Source: Azolla caroliniana
Lineage: Eukaryota > Polypodiophyta
Assembly (NCBI GenBank): GCA_043228905.1
Contig: JBHGNT010000003.1
Location: 12,710,001-12,774,000, forward strand
Length of the DNA: 64,000 nt
Direction: 5' to 3'
The stretch's first letter is position 1, and each line of letters begins with the position of its first letter. Shown here piece by piece: positions 54,065 through 64,000 of the stretch. The translations under genes were made by a program, and so were the position numbers. The notes under the pieces are model-generated. The model was given only the letters and a program-made list of their open reading frames with translations. It ran no database searches and was not told the DNA's origin.

Positions 54065-55368
54065 ACAATGGATTAATCTGGAGGAAGTCGAAAAGACTGG
54101 ATGGCATACCACTACAGGTAATTGGAACGAAAGAGAAACAAAACCAGATAATATCTGAATTTCACGAATCCGATTGGGCCAGACATTGGGGAACATGGGC
54201 AACATTCGCGAAGATCAAACAAAAATATTGGTGGAAGAATATGTACAAAGAAGTAGCAGCGTTCGCGGAAATCTATGAGAAATGTTAAATCTACTCCGGA
54301 GTTCAACACCGAGATGAATTACATCCGACATTCTCATCAACAATCAACTTCAAATGGATGGTTGACATTGTGGCCATGATAACCAGGATCGGCCAAAAGA
54401 AGTACTTGGTGTTAGCTCGGGAAGATCTGACAAACCAAGTAGAAGGACGGACACTACGGTGGAAAACATGTTCCGTAGTATGCCAATTTATCTTAGAAGA
54501 AGTGTTCTACAGGTACGGGTGCGTCAGACAAGTGATTGCGGATCAGGGAGAACTTGACACTGATAAAGCTAGGGAATTCGTCATCAGACTTGGAGTACGG
54601 TTAACACTAACCATGGCATACAATCCGGAAGCCAACGGGAAGATCGAATGAGGACATAGTCCAATCGTCAAAGCACTTGCAAACGCATGCGACGGAAGGG
54701 TGAAGGATTGGTCGTAGATGCTTCCATATGCACTATGGACGGATCGCACAACGCATAGTTCCGTGACCGGTTATATGCCAACCGAACTTATGACCGGACA
54801 AGCACCGGTAATGCTGACGGAAACCGCGATTACAACATGGATAGTGCTACCGTGGAAGGAGGAAATGAGCCGGGAAGAACTACTAGCGGTCCTGATAAGA
54901 CAACTAGAGGGAAGACCAGAGGACATAGTGCAAGCAACAGGCCGACAACAGGAAGCGCAATTTCGGAACAAAGGTTGATTTGACACAAAGCATCGACTAC
55001 GACCACGGAAGATTGAAGAAGGAGATTGGGTCATTGTCTATGACAGTAGTTTGGATCATCAACATAAAACAATATAGAAGTTTGCTAAAAGGTGGTTCGG
55101 GCCATACGAGGTTCGGAAAGTTTTTGACACTGGAACTTACCGACTATGCGAGTTGGATGGAACAGTACTATAGGTGCCTATAGCGGGGAAACGGGTGACG
55201 ATTTTCAAGAAGAGGACTGACAACGAACCTTATGTAAGCTTAGATAAGACTGACAACGAGGAGCAATCGGACAAAGATCGCGGTGATGCGGAAAACGAAG
55301 AAAGTGGACTACAATTGATAATCGACATAAGGGGAGAATCGGAGAGTGCTACGGATGAAGGCATATAA
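54065..55368 (+). pseudogene. G4 integrase
   Basis: Zinc site: HESDWARHWGTWATFAKIKQ and IYEKC (first Cys of the CxxC replaced by Tyr). Core: MVDIVAMI (Asp), VIADQGELD (Asp) and YNPEANGKIE (Glu) followed by a stop. ALWTDRTTHSSVTGYMPTEL and RWFGPYEVRKVF (GPY) follow. Stops at about 54286, 54650, 54717, 54978 and 55171. Ends with an Asp/Glu-rich tail at 55368. Confidence 0.87.
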
Positions 55369-55424
55369 CAAGCATCGGGAACTTCGGCACATACCAGAGG
55401 ATGTGCGGGTTCGGAGGGGGAGAG

Positions 55425-56070
55425 TGTCGTAGTGTATTTCGTACACTATGTGCAAAACGTATATAGTATTCGATTCAATAAATATGAAGAAATAGAAGAA
55501 AATGTTAAAATAGGTCATACATGCATAGGGCAAGATTTGAACCTTGTACCTCCATGTTAACGATTTTAAGCCTTACCATTGTACTAGCATATTACGAGTT
55601 TCTAAAGTTATACTAAACTTTATCCCATCTAAATATTCTAGATAAGCATGATAGAAAAAGTTATTCATGCATACACACTCGAGTTAAAAGAAAAGATGTG
55701 ATAGAAAGCTAATCGTGCACATGTAGTGTGCATGAAAACTAAAGTTAGAGAAAGCATGATGTTTGCATGTGATAAACTTAGACTCTTCCATTACTATATA
55801 AGGGAGAGAGAAAGATGTATAGAGCTTGTGGATTTTTTGTAAGGGGAATTATTATAAAATATTCGTGGGATTCACGATTTTGCCATCTATTTCTCTCTTA
55901 CAATCTAAGTATCAATTAATACACTATACTCGTGGGATTCACGAGTTTCATATCTTCCTCTTGCAATCTATTCATAACTAACCTTATCTCATATTCTTCT
56001 TTCTCCGAGTCCAAAACCCTAGCGAGTCCCACCCGACTCACGCCAACGATCCGGAGCGAAAGGCCCGACA
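55425..56070 (+). repeat. G4 3' LTR (646 bp)
   Basis: Follows the purine tract TTCGGAGGGGGAGAG. Starts TGTCGTAGTGTATTTCG and ends AGGCCCGACA, a 5-bp inverted TGTCG/CGACA. TATA ACTATATAAGGG at about 55793. It contains two GTGGGATTCACGA motifs. It is followed at once by copia C5. Confidence 0.9.
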
Positions 56071-56079
56071 ATGTGACAA

Positions 56080-57180
56080 AAGCTCGACTCGAAGTCTGAG
56101 AAATGTATCCTCGTAGGATACTCACTCAAACAAAAGGGGTACAAATGCTACAACCCATCTACCCGAAAAGTTCACGTAAGTCGAGATGTCGTTTTCAACG
56201 AGCACGCATCCTGGTACGCACCAGAAACAACTTCGACTCTGACTCCACTCGACCCAAAATCCGCCGAAATGGAGATAGAAGACGAAGATCGGCTCACACG
56301 CATGTTTGAAGAAAGCCTGATTACGACATGGCTTAGTGGACCACGGGAGCCCCCGAGTGACCAAAACACATTTCGACTGAGTTAGAAACTCGACAAAGGG
56401 AAGGCCATGATGTCCGAATACGAAGATCCAATCGACAACGCGTCAACTTATTCGCTTGACAGTGAGTTCGAAGGTTTGGACATCCTAATCATCTAGACAG
56501 ATGGAGTGAAGAAAGCCTTAGAATCCCCAAACGAGAAGCTCCGCTGATCGACCCGTGAAAAGAACCCCGTAAGCCACTTCGGCTACAATGATTATATGGA
56601 GTACCATTACGCCTTCATGATGAAGGTAGCATCAGTACGGGAGCTAGAGACGCTTTCCGAAGATGTAAAGGATCCATGATATGTCGATTTGATGCACGAG
56701 GAAATGGAAGCGTTATGCAAAAACGAGACTTGGGATCTCGTCCCTCACACGTTGCACAAGAAAGCAATTGGCTGTCGATGGATTTACAAAGTGAAACACA
56801 ATGCCAACGGCTTTGTAAATCGCTTGAAAGCATAGCTCGTTGCGAAAGGATACACACAGAATACGAAGAGACCTTTGCCCCGGTTGCAAAGATGACAACC
56901 GTGCGGACTGTAATTGCTCTTGCAGTAGCAAAAGGGTGGCACCTCCACCAAATGGACGTGAAAAACGCCTTCCTCCAAGGAGAATTAGAAGAGGAAGTAT
57001 ATATGATTCAACCATCCGTCTTTGAATCGTGTAGTCATCCGCACGCCGTATGCCGCCTCAAGAAGCCACTATACGGCCTCAAACAAGCACCCCGTGCGTG
57101 GCACTCGAAGATCACGCAATATCTTCATCAGATCATATTTCGAATGTCAAAATCCGATACTTCGCTGTACATCTGAAATG
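56080..57180 (+). pseudogene. C5 integrase end and RT (5' part)
   Basis: KSEKCILVGYSLKQKGYKCY, VHVSRDVVFNEHASWYAP, then the linker with HFGYNDYMEYHYAFMMKV. RT: NETWDLVPHTLHKKAIGCRW, a frameshift at about 56855, then [40 protein letters not shown] and LYGLKQAPRAWHSK. Stops are present at about 56384, 56497, 56548 and 57177. Confidence 0.87.
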
Positions 57181-58170
57181 AGTCGGATAGCCCGATTGTC
57201 ATCATCCTTTACGTGGATGACTTGGTCATCAGAGGAAAGGATTTTGCCAAGATTAACAAAGTCAAATCACTTCTCTCCAGCATATTCGAAATGAAAGACA
57301 TGCACGAGCTCCATTACTTCCTAGGCATTGAAGTAATTGGGACACCAGTCGGAATAATGATATCTCAACGGCACTACGTTCTCAACTTGCTCTACAAGTT
57401 CGGAATGACTGAAGGCAAAAATGTGTCCACCCCTCTCAATCATAATCTCAAGATGGATGCCTATTCCGGCACAGTCGTGTGCAACTCAACTCAGTATCGT
57501 CAACTAATCGGCAACTTAATCTATCTCACCATTACGCAACCCGATCTCAATTATTCGGTCGGCCTACTTAGCCAATTCATGCAAAATCCACGAAACCTTC
57601 ATCTCGATTGCGCTAAGAGGATACTCCGGTATGTCGGTACTACAATGGATTACGGCATTATGTATAAGTCAAATACGACGATTCGACTCGAAGGCTACAC
57701 AGACGTGAACTAGGCAGGCCACAAATCGGATAGACAATCCACATCCAAATTCGTCTTCTCCCTTGGCAGCGGAGTGCTCTCCTAGAGCAGTAAGAAGCAG
57801 CCGACAGTCGCACTGTCGAGCATGGAAGCCGAATACAGGGGTGCGGCAGTCGCCACATGCGAAGCTGTATGGCTCAAGCGCATACTCAAGGATTTGGGTG
57901 TTCCCATTACGGATCCAATTCGCCTCTTCTACGACAACATGAGCAGCATCTACCTCGCTTGGAACCTTGTCTTCCACGGGTGGACTAAACATATCGAAGT
58001 GCACTACCACTTCATCTGCGAGCGCATACAGGCTGGAGAAATCGATCTACAACATATAAGTACGCACCTCCGCTGATATTTTTACGAAGGCCTTAGGAGT
58101 CGACAAGGTCGGGCAATTCGCATTGGACCTTGGTCTCACGACATCCACATTGCCGAACTTGAGGGGGAGT
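57181..58170 (+). pseudogene. C5 RT (3' part) and RNase H
   Basis: ILYVDDLVIRGKDFAKIN (YVDD intact), LHYFLGIEVIGTPVGIMISQ, IGNLIYLTITQPDLNYSVGL, then RNase H ILRYVGTTMDYGIMYKSN, LEGYTDVN, KKQPTVALSSMEAEYRGAAV, LFYDNMSSIYLAWNLVFHG and IEVHYHFICERIQAGEIDLQ. A frameshift at about 58065 leads to LPNLRG at about 58160. The open stretch 57213-57713 is the longest. Confidence 0.88.
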
Positions 58171-58352
58171 ATTGCAGGCGACATGCGCACTGTATGCAAT
58201 TGATCGAGTACGCAACACACAATTAATTGAACCGAGCATGAAGCCGAAAAGCCAAACAATCCAGTTCAAGGATTACGAACGCCGGAAGCCGGATTCCGAA
58301 GACCAAACAGAAACAACTTTTTCTACAAATGGAAGTTGTGTTCGAAGGGACG

Positions 58353-58542
58353 TGTTGAGAGTCGAACTCAACTTCCCATAGTAATAGGTTTCACACTAAC
58401 TCACGGACATATCAGGCTAGTTTTGTAAATAGTAGAAAGGGCACTGACCCTAGCTTAGTTGGTATTTAAACCAACCCCTTGTAACTTAGTTACTGTTGGA
58501 AGTATTTTGGTTAATGTAATATACAGTCTTTTATCTCTGTCT

Positions 58543-58625
<83 letters not shown>

Positions 58626-58694
58626 GCCTTACGTGCATACACACACAGTCCTTCCACTGCATTTTAGCCACCCTTGCTCCTCATTTTCTTTACA
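58353..58694 (+). repeat. C5 3' LTR
   Basis: Starts TGTTGAGAGTCGAACTCAAC after the purine run GAAGGGACG and ends TTTTCTTTACA. It contains a 74-bp (CT)n tract. 58165-58352, between the pol end and the LTR, has no recognised coding sequence. Confidence 0.75.
58547..58620 (+). repeat. (CT)37 microsatellite in the C5 LTR
   Basis: 74 bases of uninterrupted CT, expanded from the short CT tract seen at the same place in the C4 LTRs. Confidence 0.95.
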
Positions 58695-59760
58695 ATTTTG
58701 TATTTGTAAGAAATACGAAGCAATGGAGATTGGCCTAGGAGGATTTCCTTGAGTTCCTTCCGCTTGAGCGGATGACATTGGGTCGTTCTTATGAGCCATT
58801 GAATGATAATTTCTAGGCCAGACAAATAGTCATAACATCATATCGTGATATAAACATATCATGGGCTAACATTAATCAATATCATGTTCTCACGTCAATA
58901 CCCCTCTAGACGTATGACATGAGGTTCAAGATTAGGTTACTATGGTAACGCAAAGGTGTTTTAAAAACCATGGGGGTGACAAATGAATGTCTTTCCCTGA
59001 TCTTCGATTTTTTCATGGCCGCTCCCCTACGCTCAACCATGTATGTTCACATCATGAATAGTTTATACACGAAAAAAAATGTTAACAATAAACTATATTT
59101 TTGTGCCCACGTATGTGGTTTCTGCTCTTTAAACATGTATCAAAAATGTTGTATGGTCTTGGTCATATTTGAACTCGAGACCTCAAGAACACTTGAATGT
59201 TTAACATTTTATGCATATAAGAGATATGTGAGGCATTTGTCCATATATGTTTTCTTTTTAAAAACATATATGTCAAGAGTCCTTATTTCCCTCTCGTTTA
59301 CCACAAACTATGTTGGTACATTACCTAACCTCAAGTCTCATAATTACAATGGCATACGCCAAAGGGAAACCTAATTGTCAAGCCAAATGAGCCCTCTTTT
59401 CGTAGTAGGCCCACGTGGCCCATCACATGGTTGGATATGTGTGTCATAGGTGCGACCTCACATGAAGTGGGTCACGCCCTACGTTAGGTAACGAAAAAGA
59501 AGTGACAAACAGGGATGTTAACAAAAAAATTGTTGAAAAAAAGGATGGAGACTACACCATTCTCACAAAAATGTGAGGACGGCCACCAAGATCCTTTCCC
59601 CAGAAAGGAAACATTCAATATAGAAATCATGTAATAGCTAATATACACATATGTATATTGATCACATATATACGATCAAATACATATACACGTGACCACA
59701 TATGCATATATTAAAACAATCGTAATATCAAATAGCCAACAATGATGTAATCGAGATACG
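58695..59760. other. Unassigned AT-rich stretch
   Basis: The only long frame (58970-59374, 134 residues, MGVTNECLSLIFDFFMAAPL) has no family motif. 59640-59745 is rich in CACATATGTATA-type palindromic simple sequence. Nothing else is recognised. Confidence 0.5.
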
Positions 59761-60125
59761 TAATCGAGGCATATAGCCTCTACGCACACGAAACATCCAA
59801 AAATAAGGGTTAATCATAATATGCAATTGAGGTATTCACCTCTTACGTATACGACACTAAATGCATATTATTTACTTAGAAGTCGAGGTATTGACCTCAT
59901 ACGCATACGTAACATATCTATGTGAACGTAATACGCAATTGAGGTATTAACCTCGTACGCATATGACACTAAACGCATATCATTTACTTAGAAATCGAGG
60001 TATTGACCTCATACGCATACATAACATATGTATGTGAGCGTAATACACAATTGAGGTATTAACCTCGTATGCATACGACACGAATCACATATTAAATATA
60101 TGGCATATGAGGTATTGACCTCATA
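59761..60125. repeat. 56-bp-phased array of GAGGTATTNACCTC palindromes
   Basis: The palindrome (arms GAGGT/ACCTC, 4-base centre) starts at 59829, 59885, 59941, 59997, 60053 and 60109, exactly 56 bp apart each time. A degenerate copy is at 59766. Flanking bases alternate, CAATT then ATCGA-like, which makes a 112-bp dimer. ATACGCATACG-type sequence lies between. Confidence 0.9.
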
Positions 60126-60485
60126 CACATATGTAAACGTTTTATTCAACCAATTAATTACCACTACAACATCATTGAATCAATGAAAGAAAAAAAATAT
60201 TGATTGTACATGATTAGATTGGGAGAAGAAAGAATAGAAAAAAAAAACAAGAAAGAGTTACCAAAGTTCCTTTGTTGATCTCTATTTGGATCAAGGTCGA
60301 CCGCACACATATGTAAACGTTTTATTCAACCAATTAATTACCACTACAACATCATTGAATCAATGAAAGAAAACAAATATTGACTATACATGATTAGATT
60401 GGGAGAAGAAAGAATAGAAAAAAAAAACAAGAAAGAGTTACCGAAGTTCCTTTGTTGATCTCTATTTGGATCAAGGTCGACCGCA
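60126..60485. repeat. 180-bp tandem duplication
   Basis: 60126-60305 and 60306-60485 match with about four substitutions. Each copy ends in GGTCGACCGCAC. No coding frame. Confidence 0.92.
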
Positions 60486-60550
60486 CGTCGATCGATCACC
60501 ATCCATCAAGAAGACAACAAAAATCAACAAAAGAAACATTAGAAACATAA

Positions 60551-61000
60551 GCCCTGATACCAACTATTAGAGTGTCGATGTAATGTAAGCATATGATAAG
60601 GATATAATATATATGAAATAAGAAAGGAGAGAGAGAAAGAAGGGTGTCGATACACCCGACCACCCCCGAGCGAAGGGATCGGGACAGACTCGAGCCTCTA
60701 TCAGTGTCCCATACCACCATCGTGGCGTCGAGTCGTAGCTGGTGCTAGCGCGCTCACTACAAGAGTTGACCCACCACGAAACTGAGTCTCGACATGGTCA
60801 AGAGATGATCAAATGAGGGTCTCTAGGCCTCATATTTATAGCAAAACCCAAGGCCCCCAAGCAAGTTCACACTTGGCCTAATGGGTTATCTCAATCCTGA
60901 GCATTAAAAGTAATCCTCCCCTTCTTTACACTCTCGTTTAACCCTCACACTTATCCACGTGTATAGAATACTACTGTAAATTCTCACCATGGGATATAAT
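60551..61000 (-). repeat. Copia-type LTR end with primer-binding site
   Basis: Minus-strand TGGTATCAGGGC at 60562-60551 is a tRNA-iMet-type primer site, so an LTR should end just upstream (about 60565) and extend right. A TATA box CTATAAATATGAGG lies at about 60842-60829. The LTR start near 61000 is uncertain. The palindromes and duplication to the left would then be in this element's leader, but no gag is legible. Confidence 0.55.
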
Positions 61001-61600
61001 ATGGTCATGCCTATAACAACCTGAGTTCATACAGCTTGCCGACTAGCGATTACAATAGAGGCACTCTCTGTGTCTATTTGACTCTCTCTCTCTAACACTC
61101 TGTCTATTTTGTTGCAAAGGCAACGACCTCGCACGCGCAGTACACAGTTACACAGATACACACAACTAAAAACCAATGAACAATATGACTCAACACTTTG
61201 ATAAAGTTTGCCCTAGTTATCTTTTATACTTAGATAAATTTCAGGCTATTTACATAATGAGCCTAAGCACTCGTCTCAAAACCTATTTATATTTTCCGGA
61301 TAGTCATCCGGACTTGATCCGGTTTCTGACTCAACATTTTGGGTTAAAGCATGCTACGGTGTACCAAAAAAGTATTGTTTTTGGCAAAAAAAAAACACGT
61401 CTACTTTTTATACTATTAGTACTAAAAATTAATAAATAATAATAATTTTGGCAAAAATAAAAATCAAGAGTGACGTGGGAGTAGTACAAAGTGCAATAAT
61501 GACAGAAAATGGTGGGAAAGTGATTTGAGAGGATTATACCATTTTGGGGGTATTTCCCCCTTCACATTAAAGTTTTTTCACTTTTTCATTTTTTATGCTT
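61001..61600. other. Unassigned stretch with short simple repeats
   Basis: A CTCTCT tract at about 61081 and an 87-residue frame (61176-61439) without recognised motifs. Nothing else supported. Confidence 0.45.
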
Positions 61601-62640
61601 TTTCTTCTCATCGTTCTTCTTCCAACCAAGCCTTCTCCTTACTTAGATTTGAACCTTATTTCTGAATCATTCTCCTATCTCTGATTTGAACTTTATGCAT
61701 GAATCGTTGTCTTAACTTAGATTTCATGCTTCATCTTTGAATAGTACTCATAACAGCATGGATGAAGCTTCTTCCACAAATCATTATTCGAACTCAGATT
61801 TGAAGTTTCTTCCAACACGAACCTTCTGCACTCAGATTTGACGCTTCTTCCAACACGAATCTTCTGCACTCAAATTTGAAGCTTTGGTTGACAAGAGTCC
61901 TCCTATCTCTTATTTGAAGATTCTTTGATGAACCGTATGCGGTTCATTGATTGGGAAACTTCTTCCTCATGTCCATATTTCTTCTCATATTCTCATGTAG
62001 ATCTCTTTCATGTTCTTCTTTTTTCTCATATTCTCATGTCCAACATGAGTCTTCCTATCTTCGATTTGAAGTTTCTTCCATGAATAGTAAGTGGTTCATA
62101 AATAGAGGACATTTTTCCTTATGTTTATCTTTCTTCTCATCTTCTCATCTTCATCTTTTTTTCATGTAGATTTTTTTTATGTACATCTTTCTTATGTTCA
62201 TCTTTCTTTCTCTATTCTCATGTAGATATTTTTCATGTTCATATTTCTTTTCTTATTATCATGTTCATCTTTCTCTTGTAGGTTTTTTCATGTTCATATT
62301 TCTTCTCTTATTCTCATGTCCAATATAAGTATTCCAATCTTCGATTTTAAGGTTCGTCTATAAATCATAAGCAATTCATACATAGAGGAGCTTCTTCCGC
62401 ATTTTCATCTTATTTTTCATATTCTTGTGTTCATCTTACTCTTGTGGATTCTTTTCTTGGTCATCTTTCTTATTTTTCATATTCTTTTCTCGTATTTTTG
62501 TGTTCATCTTTGTCATGTATATTATTTCCATGCTCATCATTTTTCTTGTATTCTCATGTTCATCTTTGTCATGTAGATTTTTTGCATGTTCACCATTCTT
62601 CGTATATTTTATCATTTTAATATATAAACCATGGTTTTCT
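61601..62640. repeat. Degenerate 38-bp repeats and pyrimidine-rich tract
   Basis: CTCAGATTTGAAG-type units start at 61793, 61831 and 61869 (38 bp apart), with decayed copies before. From 61950 to 62620 the plus strand is a run of TTCTTCTCATATTCTCATG and TTCATCTTTC variants. Confidence 0.65.
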
Positions 62641-63340
62641 TGTATATGATTTTTTTATGTGATTCCTTGTCATATTCAAATTTTTTATGTTGCATGTTTA
62701 TCTTTCTTCCTCTATTTCTTGCTTTTCATATTTAAAAACATGTTATCATTGGTTATGAAATTACTAATACAACTTTTGTTGATTTATTATGCTTGCAGGT
62801 CCCATTTGGTAATATTAGTATACAACTAATTGTAACCTTGATTGCTTTAATTACTTTCCTTGGTATTTTTTTTTAAGTAATACATATAATTGAAAATGGG
62901 AGTCATCAATTAGATTGACATGTCTTGTTTACCAATAGACAGTATATAGTATGTATAATTTTCAAAAATTGATCTATTAATCAGTCTTTCATTTTTTTTT
63001 AAGAAGATGTAAGTTTTGCCCACAACCCATATTTGGTACAGTGAGCTTGATGTGGTAACTATCATATTGTGAAATGGAAACAAATTTCGAGTACGTTGTA
63101 GAAAATATAGGGAATAGACTAGTTAGGAAAAATATTAATTGGGCATATAAGGAGACATATGTTACTATGCTTGTCTTAGAGTTTCAAAATCAACTCTAGG
63201 AGTTCATTCCACGTAAATTTAGGGGTTATGGGCAAAATTCACAATTAAAGGATTGCAAGGTAAATTGATTAGGTACACAGTTCTAAGTCTATTCAACTAA
63301 TACTTCATAGGCCTTCAACTATTACTTTAGTTTCCTATAC
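62641..63340. other. Unassigned AT-rich stretch
   Basis: No coding, RNA or repeat signal recognised; merges into the satellite on the right. Confidence 0.5.
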
Positions 63341-64000
63341 TTTCTAATCTTTAATGAAAACTTAGAACTAATTGTATTCAAACTTGTCTACATTACTAAT
63401 ATTAATTTAGTCTCCTACATTTAGTGTTGTTCAATAAAAACTTTTTACTTTTCTTCCAATGTGCATTACTACTAATAATGTGTTTACCTGTGTTTAGTAT
63501 TTTTAAATAATAACTTAGTATTGTCTTCCAATGTGCATCAATGCTAATTATGTATTTACCAATATCTAGTACTTTTAAATAGCAATGTAGTATTGTCCTC
63601 CCATGCACATCAATACTAATTGTATATTTACCTATATTTAGTATTTTTATATAACAACTTAGTATTGTTGTTCTATATGCATCATCACTAATTCTCTATT
63701 CACCTATTCTTAGTGCTTTGAATAACAACTTAGTATTGCTATCATATGTGCATCATTACTAATTATTTGTTTAACCATGTTTAGTATTTTTAAATGACAA
63801 CTTAGTATTGTCCTCCCATATGTGGCAGTACTAATTTTCTACTCACTTATGTTTAGTATCTATAAATAATAACTTACTACTGTCCTCCCACGTGCATCGG
63901 TACTAATTGTATATTTACCTAAGTTTAATATTTTTAAATAAAAACTTAACATTGTCCCCCCATGTGTGTCAGTACTAATATTTTATTCACGTATGTTTAG
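63341..64000 (+). repeat. 72-bp satellite array, continuing past the window
   Basis: Units starting TTTAGTATTTTTAAATAACA begin at about 63341, 63420, 63493, 63565, 63637, 63709, 63780, 63852, 63924 and 63996. Spacing is 71-73 bp except the first. Each unit also holds a second CTTAGTATTGTCCTCCCA segment, suggesting an older 36-bp half-unit. Units are diverged by substitution. Confidence 0.9.

Larger units (their letters stand above)
43882..56070 (+). mobile_element. G4: old Ty3/gypsy relative of G3, split by S2 and C4
   Basis: Order: disrupted 5' LTR (43882-44657), primer site, gag, [S2], protease, linker, RT, [C4], RNase H, integrase, purine tract, 3' LTR (55425-56070). Gag, protease, RT and integrase match G3 motif by motif (DHGSEINLM, FLDDIPIKGC, YNPEANGK) with far less G+C and many stops. 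LTR termini TGTCG...CGACA are the same as G3, although the LTR bodies differ. Confidence 0.9.
56071..58694 (+). mobile_element. C5: 5'-truncated Ty1/copia element
   Basis: Starts in the integrase C-terminus exactly at the G4 LTR end, then RT, RNase H, a 190-bp extra segment and a 3' LTR (58353-58694). LTR style (TGTTGAG...TTTACA) is that of the C1/C2/C4 group, but pol is more divergent. Confidence 0.88.

Noticed and set aside
59766-60122. CRISPR array
   Set aside because: Spaced palindromes in plant DNA with similar, not unique, spacers and no cas genes; it is a tandem repeat.

Overview
This is nuclear DNA of a land plant, built almost entirely of LTR retrotransposons inserted into one another. 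The plant signature is Ty1/copia pol with GAG-UBN2, GAG-pre-integrase and YVDD motifs, tRNA-iMet-type primer sites (TGGTATCAG), Tat/Athila-like and chromodomain Ty3/gypsy elements, a PPR-type remnant and long TGTATG arrays. The species cannot be told. I see no intact host gene, tRNA, rRNA or CRISPR array. Almost every reading frame is a retroelement piece. All but one element are broken by stops, frameshifts, deletions or insertions.

Layout. 1-5720: Tat/Athila-like gypsy G1 (minus; its 3' end lies outside the window). 5760-7440: rearranged copia fragment C0 (minus), split by solo LTR S1. 7434-9372: 3' half of a chromovirus (plus), carrying a 450-bp insertion with an 8-bp target duplication. 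9373-13543: old remnants (LINE, PPR-like, an LTR-like piece with a 197-bp duplication) and simple repeats. 13544-15531: complete small gag-protease-only copia element (CG), inside a TGTATG array that continues to 17372. 17373-31284: copia C1 (minus), split by the 9.9-kb gypsy G2 (plus, 20682-30566). G2 lacks most of its RT, carries a long coiled-coil ORF after integrase, and itself holds LTR E1. 31285-32510: E2, the inverted relative of E1. 32582-43880: copia C2 (minus), split by gypsy G3 (34396-41559, minus). 43882-56070: gypsy G4 (plus), an old relative of G3, split by solo LTR S2 and by the gag-less copia C4. 56071-58694: 5'-truncated copia C5 (plus). 58695-64000: AT-rich DNA with a 56-bp-phased palindrome array, a 180-bp duplication, an LTR with primer site, and a 72-bp satellite running off the window.

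The standout is G3. It has two 717-bp LTRs that I read as identical, an open gag-protease frame, and an open RT-RNase H-integrase frame in the -1 register with all catalytic residues. It is visibly richer in G+C than its surroundings. It sits in the RT gene of C2, and removing it with one target copy restores the C2 frame. G4 shows that this lineage also has an old copy here, so G3 is not simply contamination.

Nesting gives relative ages: C1 before G2 before E1; C2 before G3; G4 before C4 and S2. The gag-only, gag-less and RT-less elements could only move with proteins supplied by relatives; G3 is the only element here that looks able to supply its own.
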